Assembly (NCBI GenBank): GCA_028377305.1
Contig: JAONJW010000021.1
Location: 1 to 41,483 of the forward strand
DNA: 41,483 bases
DNA from: Prolixibacteraceae bacterium
Lineage (GTDB): Bacteria; Bacteroidota; Bacteroidia; Bacteroidales; Prolixibacteraceae
Direction of reading: 5' to 3'
Both the position numbers and the translations under genes were made by a program. The notes beneath the pieces were generated by a model. It saw only the letters and a program-made list of their open reading frames with translations, had not been told where the DNA came from and did no database searches. This document shows positions 33,877 to 41,483 of the stretch, in pieces. The first letter of the stretch is position 1. Each line of letters starts with the position of its first letter.

Positions 33877-35913
33877 CTAATCCAATAGCTCAATATCGTT
33901 TTGATGGAGTCCTAAGCTTTTCCATCTTTGTTTAAATGCAAGGAAACGATCTCCTTTTTCTTTTATATTTTTGTTGGTGAGAAAAGATTTGCTGGTAATC
34001 TCGAGAGTTTCAGCATCGTCTATCTCTAAGAAGAGTTGATAGAGTGTCATCAAACGAGCTTTCATTTCTACTCCTAGGTGGGGGTGGATATAGAGGATAG
34101 ATGCCAATATTCCTTGGGTATCAGGCATGTGGAAAACATCTAACTCCTCAAGGGTTCTCTCTTTAGAGAGATATTGTGCTATAGTTGCTTGATGGTCTGC
34201 ACCTGCTTGTTTAATCATATATTCGAATACGGCGTCAAAGTGCTTAAGGTAGCTTTTGATACTATCTTCTTCTGTGCAATGGTGATCTAAAGTCATCTTA
34301 TCAATGAGGTAAGCCAATAGGCATAAGTAGTTTCCGGTTACATCCTTAAAGCTCTTTATAGCCTCATTGTTATGGGTGATCAACTCCTTTCGAAACTGAA
34401 TATGCTTGATACACTGTTTATACAAGGGGGTATCGTAGTTGTATAAACAGTATAGAATCTCAAGATCCGTTATCCGCATCTCATCGCTATGAAACTCAAT
34501 TACATGAATATTACGAACAAGCTCTTTGCGATCGATAAAGCGATGGTTTATACAGAAGAACTCCTCTAGAGAGCAGATACCGCTCTTTTGAAGGTGTTGT
34601 AAGGTGGGGTATTGGATCTTTTCTTCTTGAATTCTTAATAGTATATGGATGGTTCGTAAGATTCTTTGTTTGACATTAGGTTCCTCTTCTCTGATTGTCC
34701 TCTGTTCATAGGTAAAAGGATCCCAAAAGTCTTCTGTAGCTACCCCGTCATAAATGAAACGCTTTACGATCGTCAGCTGCTTATTTTGAGCAAATGCTTT
34801 TAGGTCTTTAACTGGGTTGATTTTTTCCAATAGGTCTGCTCCTTTGCCAGTCTCAATATAATTAATCATCTCTTTCCCATTGGCAAAACCCTTTAGAAAG
34901 AACTCTCGATTCATTGCAATGGTCTCTTTGTCTTCCTCCTCCTGAAATCCTTCATAATCCCCAAGAATTGTCTCTTCATCAGGACTAAAATACTCTTCTA
35001 TTTCCTTTTTTTCGTCCTGTGGTTCAAAAAGGAAAGCGCTCTTGGGTGAAGAGTTTAGAAAGCACTCAATTCTAGTTAGAGTCTCCTCTTTCTCCTGTCT
35101 GAAGCTTCGATTATTGATAAACAACTCGTTCAAGCGCTGGGTATAATACTTCTTTCCAATAATTATGTCTAGGTCAAAGAATGTAGTTCTAGGAGACGCT
35201 TTAAGGGATTGTAATAACATCACTTTAAAATATGCATACTCAGATGGATTCTGCTTAAAATAATCATATAAACTCCCATCTGGAATCTCTTCATGATCTT
35301 CATTATAAGTAATAAAATTACAGCGCAATGCATGCGAATTACATCCATATGCAAGGGCTTTTAGTTTGGGCCTGTTGATCTGTTCCATATCCATATATAG
35401 ATATTGGGATATTCTATCGTGATGCTCTTCGTCCCAATTGGGGGTAACAAATTGGTAGAGATAATAGAGATATTTCTCATCGAACTCGACTGCAATGCGA
35501 AGTATATCCAAACCGTATAGGTGAGAATCACTACACCACATTCGGTCGCTTTCATTCTGCTTGATAGAAAAGTTTATGATCAACCCAAGAAGTCGTTCTA
35601 CCTCGCTATTTAGCCCTTTCTCTAGAGCTATTAGTACAAGGTAAGACTCTGTGTATATTGCATAAACATTATCTAATTTGTCAAGTTGATTTATGCTAAC
35701 TCCTTCACATTCCATGGTCTTTCGAAGGATTAGAGTGTTGTACAGTTGTTGAGCAGAGAAGTTGTCTCCGTTATTTAGCACTACGGGTAGAGATTGATTT
35801 ATTAAGGGATTATGGTAGGTTACAGCGTCTAATATGGCCGTTGTCGCTTGAATTAATTGACTCATTCCAAGTTTTATATCGGTCACGTCATTAAAGTTTA
35901 CATCAATTTTCAT
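33877..35913 (-). CDS. Large cytoplasmic protein of unknown function
   Basis: The 678-aa protein has no signal peptide and no membrane segment. It is mostly helical and acidic, with an especially acidic linker at ~300-345 (DEKKEIEEYFSPDEETIL, then EGFQEEEDKETI). I do not recognise the family. The first ~300 residues and the last ~300 look like repeated helical hairpins, possibly degenerate ankyrin- or HEAT-like repeats (YLVLIALEKGLNSEVERLLG is ankyrin-like). Near residue 395, FWDPFTYEQRTIREEEPNV resembles YWNPFTFDVRNTEEENIHT of the decayed gene at 30725. It is a single-gene unit with no context to suggest a role. Confidence 0.7.
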   Translation of the reverse strand: MKIDVNFNDVTDIKLGMSQLIQATTAILDAVTYHNPLINQSLPVVLNNGDNFSAQQLYNTLILRKTMECEGVSINQLDKLDNVYAIYTESYLVLIALEKGLNSEVERLLGLIINFSIKQNESDRMWCSDSHLYGLDILRIAVEFDEKYLYYLYQFVTPNWDEEHHDRISQYLYMDMEQINRPKLKALAYGCNSHALRCNFITYNEDHEEIPDGSLYDYFKQNPSEYAYFKVMLLQSLKASPRTTFFDLDIIIGKKYYTQRLNELFINNRSFRQEKEETLTRIECFLNSSPKSAFLFEPQDEKKEIEEYFSPDEETILGDYEGFQEEEDKETIAMNREFFLKGFANGKEMINYIETGKGADLLEKINPVKDLKAFAQNKQLTIVKRFIYDGVATEDFWDPFTYEQRTIREEEPNVKQRILRTIHILLRIQEEKIQYPTLQHLQKSGICSLEEFFCINHRFIDRKELVRNIHVIEFHSDEMRITDLEILYCLYNYDTPLYKQCIKHIQFRKELITHNNEAIKSFKDVTGNYLCLLAYLIDKMTLDHHCTEEDSIKSYLKHFDAVFEYMIKQAGADHQATIAQYLSKERTLEELDVFHMPDTQGILASILYIHPHLGVEMKARLMTLYQLFLEIDDAETLEITSKSFLTNKNIKEKGDRFLAFKQRWKSLGLHQNDIELLD

Positions 35914-36286
35914 GTGGTCATTTTTTGTTGATCAATTGTAGGTCGTTTGTATAGAACAAACATTAATGGGATAAAAGTATATATAATTAAAATTTTAGCA
36001 ATTTAATAAAGCTTGCAAATAGAGAGTCTGAAGAATTCTTGCTTTTGATGGAATATTCATCGTTAAAACAAAAGCAATCGACTATTCATTTATGATGACG
36101 ATCATTGCACAATTTCCTGCGAATATCAAATAACTCCCAACGCTTATCAATCGCTTTTGTGGTATCTAGGCAAAAAGGGCACCTTTGAAGTGTTCTTATA
36201 AGATATGCTAGTGTAAAGAGCATAGCTGAAGATTCGAATGGAATGAAAACATTAAAATACATTACATTAATAAAATATATAAGCTC
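35914..36286. other. Intergenic between divergent genes, 373 bp
   Basis: It should hold the promoters of both flanking genes. I find no strong -33/-7 pair and no repeat. Confidence 0.4.
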
Positions 36287-36706
36287 ATGATTTACGGGAT
36301 TACGTTGTTAGTTTTAGGTGTACTTGCTGCACCATCGTTGTTGTTGTCTAAGAAACCTAATGCAAAAGAATTGCTTGATAAAATTACTCCATTCCAGGGA
36401 TGGATCGGACTTGGTTCTTGCCTTTGGGGTGTTTGGGGAATCATCCAAGCAGTTCTTAGCCTTGGGTTGCTAACATCGCACCCAATATGGTGGCTTAGTT
36501 GGATGGGAGGAAATGTACTTGAAGCTTCATTGGGATTTCTATTAGGATATGGAATGATTAGCCAGCTAGTGTTGTCTAAGAATGAAGCAGCGAGAGAGAA
36601 AGGTGCCCAGTTACTAGAGAAATTATCTCCATTACAAGGAAAGTTAGGGCTATTCGCGATTGTGATGGGTGCATGGATGATTGTAGCGTCTATTTTATTC
36701 TCATAA
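36287..36706 (+). CDS. Four-helix membrane protein with internal duplication
   Basis: The 139-aa protein consists of two similar halves, each a membrane segment, a short amphipathic link and a second membrane segment. [20 protein letters not shown], followed by GWIGLG, in the first half corresponds to [20 protein letters not shown], followed by [10 protein letters not shown], in the second; the L-(L/V)-LSK start and the (I/L)-(T/S)-P-(F/L)-QG turn are conserved. No function known. It ends 31 bp before a strong hairpin, so it is a single-gene transcript. Confidence 0.7.
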   Translation: MIYGITLLVLGVLAAPSLLLSKKPNAKELLDKITPFQGWIGLGSCLWGVWGIIQAVLSLGLLTSHPIWWLSWMGGNVLEASLGFLLGYGMISQLVLSKNEAAREKGAQLLEKLSPLQGKLGLFAIVMGAWMIVASILFS

Positions 36707-36736
36707 CGGTTAGGACATACTAGAGTTAATTTTTTT

Positions 36737-36769
36737 GGCACCATAGAGTTATAAAGGCTCTATGGTGCC
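36737..36769 (+). terminator. Terminator hairpin after the four-helix protein gene
   Basis: GGCACCATAGAG (36737-36748) and CTCTATGGTGCC (36758-36769) are perfect 12-bp arms around a 9-base loop. Only TGTTTGCATT follows, so the T-run is weak, but the stem is among the best in the window. Confidence 0.6.
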
Positions 36770-37169
36770 TGTTTGCATTAGAAGAGAATGTCGCTTCAGC
36801 CTTTGTAGCTGGATCTAGTTTTTGGTGAGATATAAACAATACTATAAAGTGCATAACTTCCTCTTGGTCATTGGTGTGAATAAAACACTTTTGGTCTGAG
36901 AGAGAACTAATTTTTTTTAGATTCCTTTATCGCATCCAATATCAAGCAGATCAAGAATGTTCGATTTATCTAATTATTCGATTTTACCTCAGAGTTCGTA
37001 ACGCTTGCGATGTAAAGAAACAGACAAATAGCATTGATCCATCAGAGATTGAATCCTTTTTAGCATAATCCAAAGAAATGATTTGTTGCATTTTTGATTG
37101 AGTGTATATATTAATTATTTTTACATTCATTACATATATTGAAAAAGCAAAACCTAATGGCTGAATTCC
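36770..37169. other. Intergenic, 400 bp, with a start-less open frame
   Basis: Plus-strand codons 36880-37068 stay open for 62 residues without an ATG and read like protein (YRIQYQADQECSIYL, then RVRNACDVKKQTNSIDPSEI, ending ESFLA). This may be the tail of a deleted gene. I cannot name the family. The exosortase promoter follows. Confidence 0.3.
37093..37123 (+). promoter_or_regulatory. Bacteroidota-type promoter of the exosortase operon
   Basis: TTTG (37093-37096), a 19-bp spacer, then TATTTTTA (37116-37123), one mismatch from TAnnTTTG. Transcription should start about 40 bp before the exosortase start codon. Confidence 0.5.
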
Positions 37170-37691
37170 ATGAATAATAATACTCCATTTTATATACTAG
37201 CAATAGGTATATTTGTTTTAATGAAATTTTGGTTTAGAACATTTGAAAACGATCAACTTCTTTTTCTGTTATATCCTACCAATAGTATTGTTGAACTTAT
37301 AACTGGTGATCAAGCGATCTACTCTTCGATGAGTGGATTTGAATATCCAAGACTTAATATAATCATTGAGAAATCGTGCTCTGGTTATAATTTTCTACTT
37401 CTTTGCTTTACCATACTCTACTTTCAAGCATTGAAGTACTCAGAATGCTCAATTAGGAAGTTAATTCAATTGGTTCAATATTTAACAATAACATATATCT
37501 TAACTATTCTCATTAACACGTCTCGTATAATTATTTCAATTATTCTTAAACATAGTGTGATCGAAAGTTTCAAGATAGATCCTCATATTATTCATGAATC
37601 TATTGGGGTCGTAACCTACCTTACATTTTTATTAATATCCTACATAATTAACGAAAAAATAATGACCACAAAATATGCAAAAATTAAATAA
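37170..37691 (+). CDS. xrtK: Exosortase K
   Basis: The 173-aa polytopic membrane protein carries the three exosortase residues in the right order: Cys70 in EKSCSGYNFLL, Arg119 in INTSRI and His142 in IIHESIGVV. It is a short exosortase, as expected for XrtK, with about five membrane segments. Exosortases are cysteine transpeptidase-like enzymes that recognise a C-terminal motif plus a membrane helix plus basic residues, cut there and pass the protein on. XrtK is known to occur with one dedicated MSEP-CTERM protein, and the very next gene, overlapping by 17 bp, has exactly that tail. A promoter lies 47 bp upstream. Confidence 0.9.
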   Translation: MNNNTPFYILAIGIFVLMKFWFRTFENDQLLFLLYPTNSIVELITGDQAIYSSMSGFEYPRLNIIIEKSCSGYNFLLLCFTILYFQALKYSECSIRKLIQLVQYLTITYILTILINTSRIIISIILKHSVIESFKIDPHIIHESIGVVTYLTFLLISYIINEKIMTTKYAKIK

Positions 37692-40497
37692 CCCCAGATG
37701 GCTGCTTGTTATTAACACGCTACCAATTACAATACTTTTTCTGCTTTTAAGTTCACAATACAATATCATCCACAGTGAATTGCTTACCGAAAGCATTCAA
37801 CAATGGAAAACATACGGTGGGGTACTTTTGGGTATTGCCCTAATACACTTATTACATGCAATCGTTCTAATATATTCTAAAAAAAATATACCTGTCTACT
37901 CGGCAGTGATATCACTTCTGATATATATACCATATATTTACTCTTACTACAATCACGCGAATACTTTCATCCCATATTATATTCCCAGATGGATGCAAAG
38001 TGGTGAAATTACATTTTATGTAGGTACCTTTATCATGCCTACATTGATATACTCTATTTTGCTTATCGTTACCTATTTCACTCCTCATACGAAGACATAT
38101 AAATCGTGGAAAAGTTTCTTAGGTGCTTTACTTATCCCATTTGTCTCATATTTAACGGCTCTATTGATACTTCCTTTTTGGAAGAACATAAGTGGGAATT
38201 TTACTTTCCACACTGTCATCATACTTATCATTGCAAACACGATCTTATTCCTTTTCTTTATAATACGAGGGTTATATATCATCGCTTTACGAAAAAGCAT
38301 TTTTTGGAAGAAGAATCAACTTGTTTGGAAAATTCCAATTACTCTTTTACTCCCGATATTAGGTTTATTAATTAATAATGAGGTTTTTGGGGGCAAATCT
38401 GATATAGGAGGAGTTATAGGAGACTTTAAAAATCCATGGTTTTATATTATTACTATTGTTAATAGTGTCTTTTTATGTCTACCAAACCCCATAAATCATA
38501 TATATCGATATCTTCTTTTTATTGGGCGTACGATCACCTTCTCATTTACATTTTATTTTTTCATCGTATTTCTCCCTTTTCTTCCTGTATCAGTTATTGC
38601 AATTATTCTTATTGGAACAGGTTTTTTACTACTAGCACCACTACTGCTTCTTGTCGTTCATATCAATGAGTTATCAAAAGATTATAGTTTTTTGTTGAGC
38701 CAATTTTCAAAGAAAACCATTAATATATCTTCTTTGGTAGCATTGATGATAATTCCATTGGTGATAACCTTTTCATTTATCCAAGATAAACAGACTTTGG
38801 AAAATGCATTAGAATATCTATATACCCCCAATTACACCAAAGAGTATCATATAGATGAAGATTCTTTTCTAGAAACAGTCAATATCATTAAAGCAAATAG
38901 AAGTAGGAATTCCAACTTTTTAATGAAGTATCGTACACCATACATCTCCTCCTACTTCAATTGGCTCGTTTTGGATAACCTAACGCTCAATAAAGATAAG
39001 GTTGATCGAATAAACAATGTATTCATAGGCAAACAAACAATTAAAACACGTGGTCAACGAAACATCAATCATGATGTTATAATTACAAATTCATCGGCTG
39101 AAAGCAGGTACGATACGAAGCTCAATGTATGGAAAAGCTGGATACACTTAGAACTAACCAATCAAAATAAGAACACGTCTCTGTCAGAGTACTCAACAAA
39201 TATAATACTCCCGAATGGTTCTGCTATCGACAACTACTATTTATATGTAGGAGAGAAAAAAGAGATGGGGATATTAGCAGAGAAGAAATCTGCTATGTGG
39301 ATATACTCTCAAATTGTAAATGAGAAAAGAGATCCTGGAATATTGTATTATAAAACAGGGAATAAAGTAGCATTTCGCGTCTTTCCTTTCTCAAAAGCAG
39401 AAGTCCGTTGTACTGGGTTTGAGCTAATCCACAAAGAACCTATTAAGATTGTAATGGATGATATAGAGATCCAATTAGGAGAAGAAAGAAAACAAGATAC
39501 AAAAATTATAGAGACGAAAAATATTGTATATATTCCATCAAGTATAAAACGTAACTTAGATAAAATACAACGACAGCCTTATTTTCACTTCTTGGTAGAT
39601 GTCTCCAAGAGAAATGAAAATAATAAAGATGAATTCATCCATCGTATCAATAAAATAATATCCAAATACCCTAAGCTATCCAATGATTTAAAGATAACAA
39701 ATGTCAATAGTAAGATATCCACATGTGAAGAGACCAATAATTGGGAAAAGTTCATTAGTAAAGCGGATTGTGATGGAGGTTTCTTTTTAGAGCGAGCAAT
39801 CAAATCGACATTGGTAAAATCGTACTATAAGAATGATGAATCATATCCTGTAATTGTGGTTGTTACCGATAGTCTTAACTATGCTATTCTTGACAAAGAC
39901 TTTGCCGATCTAGCGATAACATATCCAGAGAACAAACTTTTTTACCTGCTTAATAAAGATCAAACATTAGAGCCTCATTCGTTAGCAGCTTATCCACAAG
40001 AACCTTGCACTGAAATTTCGGAGTTAGATTTCTATCATTCTTGTGTTCGATACATATGTTCAAATGGTAAAATAGCATATTTAGCAGATGATAAATCATC
40101 AAGTCTTGTGTTAAAAACAGACTCATTATCTATTGATCCTAATAAACTAAAAGCAGACCACTGGATATCAATAATGCAGATGAAAGGCAGTTGGATATCA
40201 CAGAATCTTAATCCATTACAATCAAATACCGAATGGTTGAAGCTCGTAAAAAGTAGTTTCATAACAAAGGTCATGTCCCCAGTTACCTCATATTTGGTAG
40301 TTGAAACCGAAGCACAAAAGGCCATGCTCAGAAAAAAACAAGATCAAGTATTGGCAAGTAATAAATCACTTGATATTGATGATGAAGCTCAAAGGATGAG
40401 TGAGCCAAGTTTATGGATTATTTCCATTCTAATAGGATTAATTCTGTGGGTAAAACAGAACGTTAGAACAATAAAGAAAACGAAAAAGCAAATATAA
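37675..40497 (+). CDS. MSEP-CTERM protein with VIT and vWA-like domains (exosortase K substrate)
   Basis: The 940-aa protein has an N-terminal membrane domain of about eleven segments (residues 1-380). A VIT-like domain follows at ~462-592 (IILPNGSAIDNYYLYVGEKK, then KRDPGILYYKTGNKVAFRVF), then a vWA-like alpha/beta region at ~635-770 (YFHFLVDVSKRN, YPVIVVVTDS). The end is the sorting signal: MSEPSLW at 908-914, a helix at ~912-926 and a basic tail KQNVRTIKKTKKQI. The MSEP motif defines the known partner family of exosortase K. Its ATG overlaps the end of xrtK by 17 bp. In the vWA-like part the usual DxSxS metal site reads DVSKR, so metal binding may be lost. Sorting of a protein that already has eleven membrane segments is unusual and suggests cleavage of its tail rather than release. 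Confidence 0.9.
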   Translation: MQKLNNPRWLLVINTLPITILFLLLSSQYNIIHSELLTESIQQWKTYGGVLLGIALIHLLHAIVLIYSKKNIPVYSAVISLLIYIPYIYSYYNHANTFIPYYIPRWMQSGEITFYVGTFIMPTLIYSILLIVTYFTPHTKTYKSWKSFLGALLIPFVSYLTALLILPFWKNISGNFTFHTVIILIIANTILFLFFIIRGLYIIALRKSIFWKKNQLVWKIPITLLLPILGLLINNEVFGGKSDIGGVIGDFKNPWFYIITIVNSVFLCLPNPINHIYRYLLFIGRTITFSFTFYFFIVFLPFLPVSVIAIILIGTGFLLLAPLLLLVVHINELSKDYSFLLSQFSKKTINISSLVALMIIPLVITFSFIQDKQTLENALEYLYTPNYTKEYHIDEDSFLETVNIIKANRSRNSNFLMKYRTPYISSYFNWLVLDNLTLNKDKVDRINNVFIGKQTIKTRGQRNINHDVIITNSSAESRYDTKLNVWKSWIHLELTNQNKNTSLSEYSTNIILPNGSAIDNYYLYVGEKKEMGILAEKKSAMWIYSQIVNEKRDPGILYYKTGNKVAFRVFPFSKAEVRCTGFELIHKEPIKIVMDDIEIQLGEERKQDTKIIETKNIVYIPSSIKRNLDKIQRQPYFHFLVDVSKRNENNKDEFIHRINKIISKYPKLSNDLKITNVNSKISTCEETNNWEKFISKADCDGGFFLERAIKSTLVKSYYKNDESYPVIVVVTDSLNYAILDKDFADLAITYPENKLFYLLNKDQTLEPHSLAAYPQEPCTEISELDFYHSCVRYICSNGKIAYLADDKSSSLVLKTDSLSIDPNKLKADHWISIMQMKGSWISQNLNPLQSNTEWLKLVKSSFITKVMSPVTSYLVVETEAQKAMLRKKQDQVLASNKSLDIDDEAQRMSEPSLWIISILIGLILWVKQNVRTIKKTKKQI

Positions 40498-40506
40498 TTA
40501 GAACTG

Positions 40507-40575
40507 ATCACCTCATATTCAATCGTTTTAAGATAACAGATGTTGTTTGTGTAATCTTAAAATCGTTGAGGTGAT
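40507..40575. terminator. Two-tier inverted repeat after the MSEP-CTERM gene
   Basis: ATCACCTCA (40507-40515) pairs with TGAGGTGAT (40567-40575), and inside it TTTTAAGAT (40526-40534) pairs with ATCTTAAAA (40554-40562). It starts 9 bp after the stop codon, so it may end the exosortase operon. There is no T-run; a small mobile repeat is the alternative. Confidence 0.45.
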
Positions 40576-40914
40576 AAATGAATATTCGGAATCTAATAAT
40601 ATTTAGAGCTACAACCACTGTCATTGAGATACTAAAGGGCCTTCAAAATAGATAAAGCTTGCATTCAAGAAGAATATAAGAAGGTTTACTTTATAAATCA
40701 AGAGATCCTCCATATCTAACCAAACTCGCATAAAATATTTATGGATACAAAAGGAGGGCATTAAATGGTAGCGTTTCATGGTAATTACCTACGATATGGA
40801 CCCCATCAGTTATATGAAGCTCCATATGCTGATGGCGGGCATATAAATGTTTAACTCTGTATTGATTTTCACATAAGATCGCATAAACAATAGGATGTCA
40901 TCTCCTTCTGTTTT
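40576..40914. other. Intergenic, 339 bp, with a short ORF behind a strong ribosome binding site
   Basis: ATG 40765 is preceded at 7 bp by AAAGGAGG, the clearest Shine-Dalgarno seen in this window, and opens a 29-codon frame (MVAFHGNYLRYGPHQLYEAP, then YADGGHINV) that stops at 40854. A seven-codon frame (MDTKGGH) ends exactly at this ATG. CCATCAG (40803) and CTGATGG (40829) give a hairpin within the frame. It could be a leader peptide or a gene remnant. Confidence 0.3.
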
Positions 40915-41211
40915 TTAAGCCATGGCTATGTGTTCGATGATGATCCTCCTAGCGGGGACTCCTAGAACATGCTTATTTGACCCTTCGGTTTGTTCCAAAC
41001 CATCTGTCTGGTGTAATAGATTATCCATCATACGTTGGAACAGAAAGAAATTACCTCCTGTATGACAACCTGTTCCATCTCTATATCTTTCAATTGAGCA
41101 TAGTTTGTGTGTTCGAACACTGATCGTTTTATCATAAAGATAGAGTTGGATATAGTGGAACTTTAGTCCTAGATGCGGTAGATAACTAGTTTTATGGTAT
41201 TCATTATTCAA
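40915..41211 (-). CDS. Hypothetical small protein (doubtful)
   Basis: A 98-codon frame without signal peptide or membrane segment. Stretches such as CSIERYRDGTGCHTGGNFFL and GSNKHVLGVPARRIIIEHIA look protein-like, but I recognise no family, and it could equally be part of a decayed gene. Low confidence on both reality and start. Confidence 0.3.
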   Translation of the reverse strand: MNNEYHKTSYLPHLGLKFHYIQLYLYDKTISVRTHKLCSIERYRDGTGCHTGGNFFLFQRMMDNLLHQTDGLEQTEGSNKHVLGVPARRIIIEHIAMA

Positions 41212-41246
41212 GTTCGGTCCGTTTTTCTTAAATGCAGAGGCTGTAA

Positions 41247-41483
41247 TTAGTGTATTATAGAATTTAATTTTTCTGCGATTTCGTTATAATGGATATGGCC
41301 TAACCATTCAAATATTATTTCATAATCAGAATCAAATAATATGAAATATGGAGTTCCTTTTAATATGTTTAAGTTAAAAGTCAACGATAACTTTGTAAAC
41401 TGTTTCAGGTGCTCTGAGATGGTACTTCGTATCTTTTCTTGTGCTAATATAGGCAAGTTGAATAAATCGTCTTTTGTCAGAAC
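41247..41483 (-). CDS. Thioredoxin-fold protein, C-terminal part (runs off the window)
   Basis: The frame is open from the window edge to a stop at 41247 (78 residues seen). GTPYFILFDSDYEIIFEWLG has the cis-proline (TP) strand and the next strand of a thioredoxin fold, followed by a terminal helix HYNEIAEKLNSIIH. The redox CxxC, if present, would lie right of the window. Exported TlpA/ResA-like oxidoreductases of this build are common in Bacteroidota. An internal TTG at 41456 is not a true start, because the frame continues upstream. Confidence 0.65.
   Translation of the reverse strand, partial: VLTKDDLFNLPILAQEKIRSTISEHLKQFTKLSLTFNLNILKGTPYFILFDSDYEIIFEWLGHIHYNEIAEKLNSIIH

Overview
This window is AT-rich chromosomal DNA from a member of the Bacteroidota, probably a marine or anaerobic lineage near the Marinilabiliales (the order is inference). 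The evidence is a type IX secretion C-terminal sorting domain on a BspA-like leucine-rich-repeat protein, a LytS/LytTR pair with a TPR sensor, a 6-bladed beta-propeller lipoprotein, a DUF1800/DUF1501 pair, exosortase K with its MSEP-CTERM partner, and several promoters of the Bacteroidota -33 TTTG / -7 TAnnTTTG type. I see no rRNA, tRNA or CRISPR array.

Layout. 1-834: 5' part of an McrB-like GTPase of a modification-dependent restriction system. 1353-4412: four small membrane proteins on the plus strand, three of them paralogues with a PEGA-like beta domain followed by two membrane segments. 4861-9375 (minus): an LCM-type methyltransferase, an N-acyl-D-amino-acid deacylase lipoprotein, an unknown secreted protein and an unknown membrane protein. 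9376-10462: a gene-free repeat island. 10463-13071 (minus): DUF1800 and DUF1501. 13397-16319 (minus): an organoarsenical-resistance operon, arsE-arsF-arsG-permease, ending at an RND-pump fragment. Three copies of an 18-bp palindrome GTTCGT-N6-ACGAAC lie in this operon; one sits on a good promoter. 17038-23100 (minus): an S41-peptidase-like protein without its nucleophile, a lipoprotein split at an A10 run, a DUF1444 protein and the BspA/T9SS protein. 23491-26165: decayed DNA (an IS3-family remnant and a ruined second copy of the S41-like gene) around an intact acyltransferase-3 gene. 26176-27170 (minus): a lipoprotein and a BamE/SmpA-like protein. 27815-30407 (plus): the sensor kinase and LytTR regulator. 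30725-31490: a decayed ankyrin-like gene, a three-copy repeat and a strong terminator. 32087-36706: a propeller lipoprotein, a 678-aa cytoplasmic unknown and a small duplicated membrane protein. 37170-40497: exosortase K and its MSEP-CTERM substrate. The right edge holds the C-terminal end of a thioredoxin-fold protein.

How the genes work together. Three units have clear joint logic. The ars operon couples a small thiol protein and an exported nitroreductase-type subunit with two efflux permeases. The kinase and regulator overlap by 8 bp and form one two-component system. The exosortase and its single VIT/vWA substrate overlap by 17 bp and appear to be a self-contained sorting pair. The rest is mostly accessory genes separated by long non-coding stretches carrying inverted repeats, dispersed repeat words and pseudogenes, as expected of a region under frequent turnover.
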